This document shows, piece after piece, positions 15,605 through 21,073 of a DNA stretch of 21,073 nt. Under the pieces are notes generated by a model. That model saw nothing but the letters and a program-made list of their open reading frames with translations, had not been told where the DNA came from and searched no databases. The stretch is from assembly GCA_002372855.1 (NCBI GenBank), contig DFIZ01000030.1, forward strand, positions 9,064 through 30,136, written 5' to 3'. The first letter of the stretch is position 1, and every line of letters begins with the position of its first letter. The position numbers and the translations under genes were made by a program. The DNA comes from Bacteroidales bacterium UBA3684. GTDB taxonomy: Bacteria; Bacteroidota; Bacteroidia; Bacteroidales; P3.

Positions 15605-15734
15605 TGTATTTTTTTTCAACTGGCGGCGTGGAGGAGTGTTTTTGTCAATAGGTGCATCCTTTTTGATACGAAGGTGTCCTGCCTCTGGAAGGCTGTCGGG
15701 GGTGCGATGTAGCGTTGTGTATGTGCCTTTTGCG

Positions 15735-16763
15735 TTACTGGTTTTCGTACTGCTGGATTTCGTCGTGGAAAAACTCCAATTGCACCCCTGCTTGGCGGAA
15801 AAGTTCCTCGCTTTCGGCTCCGGCGTGGTATTTTCGTTCGCAGACGACGCGCTTGATGCCGCAGTTGATGATGAGCATGGCGCAGGTGCGGCAGGGGGTC
15901 ATGCGGCAGTAGAGGGTGGCGCCGTCGAGGGCTATGCCGCGGCGGGCGGCCTGGCAGATGGCGTTCTGTTCGGCATGCACGGTGCGCACGCAGTGGGTGG
16001 AGATGTGGCCGTCGGCGTCGATGGTCTGGCGGAAGAGGTGTCCCACCTCGTCGCAGTGCGGTAGGCCGGAGGGGGAGCCCACGTAGCCGGTGACAAGCAA
16101 CTGTCTGTCTTTCACTATCACGCAGCCGCTGCGGCCGCGGTCGCAGGTGGCGCGCTTGGAGGCGGTGTTGGCCAGCTCCATGAAGTATTCGTCCCACGAG
16201 GGGCGGCGGTAGGTGATTTGCGCCAGCACCTGCTCCACCTGGGCGTTGAGCTGGTCGATGGTGCCGCCGTTGTCGAAACGGAAATCGGCGTGCTCGATGC
16301 AGTACTTGAGGTTCTGCTTGTTGGGGTCGGAGTTGTCCATCTCGCGCTGCTCGTTGCTGATGAAGGTGTCGAAGTCTATGTGGTCGGTCTCGCTGCCGCG
16401 CAGCACGGCGCGGTCGTAGCGCACCCGCGGGTCGGCGTCGACAGCGAAGAGGTAGAAGCTGGGTTTGCCGCGCAGGGCCTCCACTTCGCCGGGGGTGCGG
16501 ATGCTCTCGATGATGCAGTTGCACCCCGAGGCCGAGGCCTGCTGGTAGAGCTGCTCGACAATCCACGACGGCGTGTGCTGCGCCCGCAGGTCGTTGCCCA
16601 CGAGGGTCATCGTGTCGCGGTTCACTTCGAGGCCGCGGCGCTTGATTTCCTCCGTCAGGAAGGCGCGCACGGAGTAGTGCACGAAGCCGCGGTTCTTGAC
16701 CAGATAGTCCACTATGGTGCCTTTGCCCGCACCGAGGGTGCCTGTTATTCCGATGGTGATCAT
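15735..16763 (-). CDS. P-loop kinase-like / dCMP deaminase fusion protein
   Basis: This 342-residue protein fuses two domains. Residues 1-185 form a nucleotide-kinase-like P-loop domain resembling dephospho-CoA kinase/AAA_18, with GTLGAGKGT (8-16) as an intact Walker A and IIESIRTPGEVEAL (84-97) as a Walker B-like region. Residues about 188-342 form a zinc deaminase domain of the dCMP type: HAEQNAI (263-269) with the catalytic His-Ala-Glu, and MTPCRTCAM (288-296) with Cys291 and Cys294 as zinc ligands. The start at 16763 (MITIGITG) is chosen because the 44 upstream in-frame residues are not domain-like. Known relatives include fungal dCMP deaminases with a P-loop-like N-terminus and the antiphage DcdV/AvcD proteins, which combine the same domain types but are longer. 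A housekeeping dCMP-to-dUMP role and a defence role are both possible. Confidence 0.88.
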   Translation of the reverse strand: MITIGITGTLGAGKGTIVDYLVKNRGFVHYSVRAFLTEEIKRRGLEVNRDTMTLVGNDLRAQHTPSWIVEQLYQQASASGCNCIIESIRTPGEVEALRGKPSFYLFAVDADPRVRYDRAVLRGSETDHIDFDTFISNEQREMDNSDPNKQNLKYCIEHADFRFDNGGTIDQLNAQVEQVLAQITYRRPSWDEYFMELANTASKRATCDRGRSGCVIVKDRQLLVTGYVGSPSGLPHCDEVGHLFRQTIDADGHISTHCVRTVHAEQNAICQAARRGIALDGATLYCRMTPCRTCAMLIINCGIKRVVCERKYHAGAESEELFRQAGVQLEFFHDEIQQYENQ

Positions 16764-16953
16764 AGTCTTGGTTTTTCGTGTGTAACGCCGTTTTGCCGAA
16801 AATATTGTGTGCCACATTGCAATATGCCTTCTTTTTGTCCCGTGTCGGGTTTTGCATACGTCTTCATTTATGTTCAAAAGGTAAGGTACGCGCAATAAAA
16901 CGGTGGCACTTCGCGTTTGTCGGGGGAATGTTTAAATGATAAAGGGAAACGAT

Positions 16954-17640
16954 ATGAGCGAAGTCAAGCAGTCGTTGCGCATACAGACCTCTTTCCTCAA
17001 TGGGATGGAGAAGAAAGCCTTGGTGTGGCTGGCCGAGAGGCAGCCGCGGTGGGTCACCTCCGACATGCTCACGCTGGCGGGTGTCCTCGGTGCGTTCCTC
17101 ACCGGCCTGGGGTTCGCCCTCACGCACTATGGCATCGGCTGGCTGTGGCTGAGCTCGGCGGGGTTGGTGATCAACTGGTACGGCGACTCCCTCGACGGCA
17201 CCCTGGCGCGTGTGCGCAACCGCCAGCGGCCCCTCTACGGCTACTACCTCGACCATACGGTGGACTGCATCAACGAGGCCTTCATGTTTGTCGGGGCCGG
17301 ACTGTCGCCGCTGGTGGATTTGAACCTCGCCCTCGCGGTGTTCATTTTGTATCTTTGCCTGACGGTCAATGTGAGCATCAACGCCCATCTCAAGAGCGAG
17401 TTCCGGCTGACGTACGCCAAGTTGGGACCCACCGAGTTCCGGTTGATTATCATTGTGGTCAACGCGCTGCTTGTTTTCTTCCCCGGCCTGCTGAGCTTCT
17501 CGCTGGAGCTTTGCGGCCATCCCTTCTCCACCCTCGACCTGGTGGCCATGGGACTGATAGCCGTTCTGGCGCTCATCTACTTGGTTACCGTCTTCGCTGA
17601 CGCGCGCCACTATGCCGCCATCGACCCGCCCCGGAAGTAG
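16954..17640 (+). CDS. CDP-alcohol phosphatidyltransferase family membrane protein
   Basis: This 228-residue integral membrane enzyme carries the complete CDP-alcohol phosphotransferase signature, D-x2-DG-x2-AR-x9-G-x3-D-x3-D: Asp78, Asp81, Gly82, Ala85, Arg86, Gly96, Asp100 and Asp104. About five or six hydrophobic segments surround it. The family swaps CMP of a CDP-activated lipid for an alcohol to make phospholipids; the alcohol acceptor cannot be read here. The start at 16954 (MSEVKQ) has AAAGGGA upstream, an unusually good ribosome-binding sequence for this lineage. An in-frame ATG at 16936 would add six residues. The gene is divergent from the deaminase fusion across about 190 bp and is followed after 39 bp by an AraC-type regulator, probably in one operon. 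Confidence 0.9.
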   Translation: MSEVKQSLRIQTSFLNGMEKKALVWLAERQPRWVTSDMLTLAGVLGAFLTGLGFALTHYGIGWLWLSSAGLVINWYGDSLDGTLARVRNRQRPLYGYYLDHTVDCINEAFMFVGAGLSPLVDLNLALAVFILYLCLTVNVSINAHLKSEFRLTYAKLGPTEFRLIIIVVNALLVFFPGLLSFSLELCGHPFSTLDLVAMGLIAVLALIYLVTVFADARHYAAIDPPRK

Positions 17641-17679
17641 CCGTACAATAATTTCCGCCCCCTTAGCGTTACTATCTGC

Positions 17680-18531
17680 ATGACTGTTATCGACGAAACC
17701 AATTTCACCACCTTCGGCACCGAGGTCAGTCATGGGCGCTTGGTGCTTGGTGACCGCCTGCCCGAACTTCCCGTGCGCATCGATGTGGGAGCCGTGGTGT
17801 GGTGCCACGAGGGCGAGGCCTCGGTGGTGCTGAACGACAATCGGCGAAGCTTCGCCGCGGGCGACCTGCTGTTCATCACCCCCTCCAGCCTCCTTGCCGA
17901 GGCCGACCTGGCGCGTTGCCGCGTGTCGGTGGTCTTTGTGTCGCGTGCCGAGCTCTACCGCACCACGCTGCACCACCGGGCGGCCGACCTGCTGCAGAGG
18001 CTCCGCACGGTTCCTGTGACACGCCTCTCGGCGGAGGGGCAGCGCATCGCCGAGTCGTATCTGCAGCTGACGCAGATACTCCTCGCCGCAGGCCAGCGGC
18101 CCTACAGCCAGGAGGTGCTGTCGATGCTGGCCGACAGCTATGTGTATGAGATACTGAACCTTGTGGTCGACGGCATGGATGCCACGCGGCCGTGGAGCGC
18201 GCTCTTCGTCGCCTTCATCGACATGGCCGAAAAGGGTCGCGGGCACCTGCGCAATGTGGGCGACATGGCGCAGCAGCTGTGCGTCTCGCCCAAGTATCTG
18301 GCCCATGTGGTGAAAGAGAACAGTGGCATGACGCCCACCGAGTGGCTCGACATCTTCACCCTCCAGGCCATCGTCCACCAGCTGCGCTACACCAACCGTC
18401 CGCTCAAGGAGATAGCCTCTGACATGGGCTTCCCCAACACTTCGTCCTTCGGCACCTATGTCCGCCACCACCTCGGCCTCGCTCCCGCCGCCTACCGCCG
18501 CCAGCACCGCGCTGTGGAGGTCAGTTCTTAG
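17680..18531 (+). CDS. AraC-family transcriptional regulator
   Basis: The protein has 283 residues. The N-terminal half is cupin-like (VVWCHEGEASVVLNDNRRSFAAGDLLFITP, 39-68, with the usual GD-LFI pattern). The C-terminal part, about 185-275, is an AraC-type DNA-binding domain: VGDMAQQLCVSPKYLAHVVKENSGMTPTEWL as the first HTH, and PLKEIASDMGFPNTSSFGTYVRHHLGLAPAAYR as the second, with the characteristic F-N-SSF--YV---G--P--YR spacing. It is a different member from the regulator at 14728-15573. It lies 39 bp downstream of the CDP-alcohol phosphatidyltransferase gene and is probably co-transcribed with it, so control of lipid-related genes is conceivable but unproven. Its stop lies one base from the convergent lipoprotein stop. 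Confidence 0.92.
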   Translation: MTVIDETNFTTFGTEVSHGRLVLGDRLPELPVRIDVGAVVWCHEGEASVVLNDNRRSFAAGDLLFITPSSLLAEADLARCRVSVVFVSRAELYRTTLHHRAADLLQRLRTVPVTRLSAEGQRIAESYLQLTQILLAAGQRPYSQEVLSMLADSYVYEILNLVVDGMDATRPWSALFVAFIDMAEKGRGHLRNVGDMAQQLCVSPKYLAHVVKENSGMTPTEWLDIFTLQAIVHQLRYTNRPLKEIASDMGFPNTSSFGTYVRHHLGLAPAAYRRQHRAVEVSS

Positions 18532-18532
18532 C

Positions 18533-19090
18533 TCAGTCTTCGCCGCAGAAGGCGGTGATGCTGGGGACGGTGTTGTAGGCGCATTTGTCCCACTCCAGGG
18601 TGCCGTTCTCGTATTCCACTTTGGCCCAGCCGTAGTGGATGGTGTCGCCCAGGCGGATGCGGAAGCCGACATAGAATTTCTCCGGCAGGTTGTCGGGCAG
18701 CATGGCGTCGCCCTGGCCGTCCCAGCGGCAGCCGGAATAGACCGAGGCGCCTTTGGCCATGGGATCGATGATGTCCCACTGATTCTCGGCGTTGGCGATG
18801 TTGTTGTCGTTCTCGCTCCACACGTAGCTGACATACTTGCGGTCGTCGCTGATGCGGAACTCCAGCTGTCCGTCCTTGTTGAAGTCGATGCCGTAGGCGT
18901 TGCTGACGGTGGTGCCGTCGTAGTCGATGAAGGTGCCGGTGCCGATGCGGCCTTTGGCCATGTCCTCCTCGTGGGTGGTGGCGCCGGAGACGGTGTCGGG
19001 GGCGTCGTCGTTGTCGTTGTCCTTGTCGCCGCAGGCTGCCATGGAGCCTATCAGCATCACGGCGACGAGTGTTCTCCAGATGTTCTTCAT
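18533..19090 (-). CDS. Small lipoprotein of unknown function
   Basis: This 185-residue protein has a clear lipoprotein leader: MKNIWRTLVAVMLIGSMAAC, with Cys20 as the lipidation site, followed by an acidic linker (DKDNDNDDAPD). The acidic residues right after the cysteine resemble Bacteroidota surface-lipoprotein export signals. The body is rich in aromatic and acidic residues (IDYDGTTVSNAYGIDFNKDGQLEFRISDD, then GWAKVEYENGTLEWDKCAY) and looks like a small beta-rich fold. FNKDGQLEF could be a calcium-binding turn. I recognise no family. It starts 7 bp after the purE stop on the same strand, so it may be co-transcribed with purE without sharing its function. Confidence 0.82.
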   Translation of the reverse strand: MKNIWRTLVAVMLIGSMAACGDKDNDNDDAPDTVSGATTHEEDMAKGRIGTGTFIDYDGTTVSNAYGIDFNKDGQLEFRISDDRKYVSYVWSENDNNIANAENQWDIIDPMAKGASVYSGCRWDGQGDAMLPDNLPEKFYVGFRIRLGDTIHYGWAKVEYENGTLEWDKCAYNTVPSITAFCGED

Positions 19091-19097
19091 GCCGGTT

Positions 19098-19604
19098 TTA
19101 GCATTTGAATTTGTATTCCAGTTTGGCCAGCTCCTCGTTGGCCTTGACTATTTTCTTCTTGAGGCCTGCCTTGTAGGCGACGAGCTTCTGCATTAGCGTG
19201 TCGTCGGCCAGGGCGAGCATCTGCATGGCCAGGATGGCGGCGTTCTGCGCGCCGTTGATGGCCACGGTGGCCACGGGGATTCCCGGAGGCATCTGCATGA
19301 TGGCGAAGGTGGCGTCGAGGCCCTCGAGGCAGGAGCCTTTGATGGGCACGCCGATGACGGGCAGCGGCGTTTCGGCGGCGATGACGCCGGGCAGCGCGGC
19401 GGCCATGCCGGCACCGGCGATGATGACGCGGATGCCGCGGCCCTGGGCCTGGCGGGCAAAGTCGGAGACCTCCTGCGGGGTGCGGTGCGCCGAGAGGGCG
19501 TTGACCTCGAAGGGTATCTCCATTTCTTCAAAGAACTGGCAGGCTTTCTCCATGACCGGCAGGTCGGAGGTGGAGCCCATGATGATGCTTACGATAGGTT
19601 TCAT
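19098..19604 (-). CDS. purE: N5-carboxyaminoimidazole ribonucleotide mutase (PurE)
   Basis: This 168-residue enzyme is a class I PurE, converting N5-CAIR to CAIR in purine biosynthesis. The family signature is intact: GSTSDLPVMEKA (10-21), EVNALSAHRTPQEV (33-46) with catalytic His40, IAGAGMAAALPGVIAAETPLPVIGVP (61-86) and the late INGAQNAAILAMQML. Length is normal. No purK is adjacent in this window; a partner gene elsewhere would be expected if this is a true N5-CAIR mutase. It lies between a lipoprotein gene and a papain-like protein gene, so the position gives no pathway context. Confidence 0.96.
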   Translation of the reverse strand: MKPIVSIIMGSTSDLPVMEKACQFFEEMEIPFEVNALSAHRTPQEVSDFARQAQGRGIRVIIAGAGMAAALPGVIAAETPLPVIGVPIKGSCLEGLDATFAIMQMPPGIPVATVAINGAQNAAILAMQMLALADDTLMQKLVAYKAGLKKKIVKANEELAKLEYKFKC

Positions 19605-19668
19605 GTTCGGTATGTTTTGTTTGTTCGTGCACTATTAACGCGACAAGGGTTTGTTTATTGTGCCATGC

Positions 19669-21073
19669 CTAAAGGACTTTGTACAGCATGGGCGAGCGGC
19701 TGAGGTCGGTGGGGTTGGTGCCGGGGACCCCTTCGGGCACCGGCATGCCGAGTTTTTTGAAGTGTTTCTTCCAGTATTTCGGCAGGTTCCCGTTCTTGTC
19801 GCGCCAGTTCATGGGCTTGGCCTCTATGAGGTGTTTGCCTTTGTCGCTGCAGTCGTTGAGGAAGACTTCGTAGACCAGCTCCGAGCAATAGAGGGCGCCG
19901 TTGTCGGGCAGGAAGGCGTTGTCGTAGGGTTGGCCGATGAACGAGCGGGCGCGGGCAAGGACAGAGTCGATGGAGAAGCAGCCGTACTTGAAGCGGTAGA
20001 CATCGGGGAAGTCGCGGCTGCCATACTTTGTTGTGAGCGGGCGGCGGCTGACGCCGTAGCGCTGCGTGGCGTCGATGATCCACACCGTGTCGCGATGTCC
20101 CAGGCTTTCCACCATAGCCACATGGGTATACTGTCCCGTGCTGGCTTTGATGGCGTTGCCCATGGCGCCCTCCTCGCTGAAGAAGAGCAGGTCGCCCGGC
20201 CGCAGGTCGACGAGGCTGCTGTTGCTGAGGAAGCCGCGGAGCCTCATGCCTTCGGGCATCATGGGCCGTAGGGCCTGCCACAGCAGGGGCTGGTAGGTGA
20301 CGAAGGCCATGTGGCTTCCCGCGAAACGCATGGGGAGCATCCAAGGGAAGTAGTCGCCGCACTCCTCGTAGCTGCTGCCGTATGCCTGCAAGGTGTCGCC
20401 CTTGCCGTTGATGAAGAGGATGTTATAGCCGGCGCCGCTGGTGCATCCGTAGGGCTCGTACAAGAGTGCTTTTTCCAGGTTCACGTCGCCTTCCTGAAGG
20501 CCGAAGTCGGCGGGTGTGGGGAAGAGGCTGTAGGCTTTGCCCAGCCGCATCAGGGCGCGCTCCAGCGTGTCGGCAGGGAAGTGGCGGGAAACCCAGCGAT
20601 TGCTGTCTATGGTGTTCTTCGTCTCGCGCAGGCGGTCGCCGTCGCGGGTGTAGGCAATGGTGTGGTCTTCGTGGTGGAAGCATCCTGTGTAGTAGGTGGT
20701 TATCTGCACGCCCTGCAGGCCGCTTTCGAGGAAGCGGGTCATGGGTTGGCGGTAGGTGTAGGGCTCGATGCGTCCGGCGGTGTCGACGCTGTAGTTCTTT
20801 TCGCCGCGCAGGATGATGACGCGGTCCTCGCGGTCGGGGTCGGGGTGCATTGCGCTGATGCCAAGGGGTTTGGCTATGCGGTACCAGCCCTTCTCGTCCT
20901 TCAGGTAGACGCTGTTGTAGTCGTATCGCCATTGGTGTCCGCTGTGGGTGAAACCGCGATGTGGTGTGTATCCATAGGCCTCATACTCCTTTTCCATTTC
21001 GGCGAATGCCTCCTCCAGCGTCCGTTCCTCGGTGTAGAAGCCGCAGGTGTCCATGTGGCCTGCGGTGTCGATG
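19669..21073 (-). CDS. YiiX/NlpC-P60-like papain-fold protein, 5' end outside window
   Basis: The reading frame is still open at the window edge, so the N-terminus is missing or begins at the ATG at 21054 (461 residues from there). The C-terminal part, about residues 280-420, resembles the YiiX/C92 branch of the NlpC/P60 superfamily. DLRPGDLLFFSEEG (283-296) opens the fold, YTHVAMVES (309-317) carries the likely catalytic His311, and GALYCSELVYEVF (386-398) carries the likely nucleophile Cys390. In this circularly permuted branch the His precedes the Cys, as seen here. The first 280 residues are a separate region of unknown fold, with SNRWVSRHFP and TSGAGYNILFINGKGD. Possible roles include an amidase on peptidoglycan or lipid substrates; the substrate cannot be read. 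Confidence 0.82.
   Translation of the reverse strand, partial: IDTAGHMDTCGFYTEERTLEEAFAEMEKEYEAYGYTPHRGFTHSGHQWRYDYNSVYLKDEKGWYRIAKPLGISAMHPDPDREDRVIILRGEKNYSVDTAGRIEPYTYRQPMTRFLESGLQGVQITTYYTGCFHHEDHTIAYTRDGDRLRETKNTIDSNRWVSRHFPADTLERALMRLGKAYSLFPTPADFGLQEGDVNLEKALLYEPYGCTSGAGYNILFINGKGDTLQAYGSSYEECGDYFPWMLPMRFAGSHMAFVTYQPLLWQALRPMMPEGMRLRGFLSNSSLVDLRPGDLLFFSEEGAMGNAIKASTGQYTHVAMVESLGHRDTVWIIDATQRYGVSRRPLTTKYGSRDFPDVYRFKYGCFSIDSVLARARSFIGQPYDNAFLPDNGALYCSELVYEVFLNDCSDKGKHLIEAKPMNWRDKNGNLPKYWKKHFKKLGMPVPEGVPGTNPTDLSRSPMLYKVL

Noticed and set aside
16764..16953. Possible AvcI-like small RNA upstream of the deaminase fusion
   Set aside because: Only a weak 6-bp inverted repeat (ATATTG at 16802-16807 with CAATAT at 16820-16825) was found, and no convincing RNA structure or terminator, so no RNA feature is called.

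Overview
The window looks like a GC-rich member of the Bacteroidales (Bacteroidota). The assignment rests on protein style and signals: a Bacteroidetes-type Wza lipoprotein with a C-terminal membrane helix, a Wzc-like kinase with a glycine-tyrosine tail, a lamin-tail plus FlgD-like secreted protein, almost no Shine-Dalgarno sequences, and a TAnnTTTG-type promoter box. No rRNA, tRNA, CRISPR array, transposase or phage gene was seen.

Layout. Positions 1-198 hold short AT-rich and purine-rich repeats ahead of a secreted LTD-domain protein (199-1086, + strand). From 14285 down to 1088 runs one tightly packed minus-strand operon for surface polysaccharide: export lipoprotein (Wza-like), chain-length/tyrosine kinase (Wzc-like), dTDP-sugar genes rfbA, rfbC and rfbD, the four-gene set wbpB-wbpD-wbpE-wbpA, a membrane UDP-GlcNAc 4,6-dehydratase of the WbpM/FlaA1 type, and an LtaS-like membrane phosphotransferase/sulfatase-fold protein. 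Genes overlap by 4-14 bp or lie 2-49 bp apart. A 442-bp gap upstream (14286-14727) carries a plausible promoter, an array of 11-bp repeats, a strong inverted repeat and G-runs.

Upstream of the gap, still on the minus strand, are an AraC-type regulator (14728-15573) and a P-loop kinase/dCMP deaminase fusion (15735-16763). Divergent from these, on the plus strand, are a CDP-alcohol phosphatidyltransferase (16954-17640) and a second AraC-type regulator (17680-18531). The right end returns to the minus strand: a small lipoprotein, purE, and a papain-like NlpC/P60-type (YiiX-like) protein cut by the window edge.

How the genes fit together. WbpA, WbpB, WbpE and WbpD together are the known route from UDP-GlcNAc to UDP-GlcNAc(3NAc)A, a diacetamido uronic acid. 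RfbA, RfbC and RfbD cover three of the four steps to dTDP-L-rhamnose; RfbB is absent. The WbpM-like enzyme starts a 6-deoxy amino-sugar branch. Wza and Wzc would export the product. No glycosyltransferase, flippase, polymerase or initiating transferase lies in the window, so assembly must be encoded elsewhere. The items most worth a second look are the (Gly-Tyr)14 kinase tail encoded by a DNA microsatellite, the 11-bp repeat arrays that share a core at both ends of the operon, and the P-loop/dCMP deaminase fusion.
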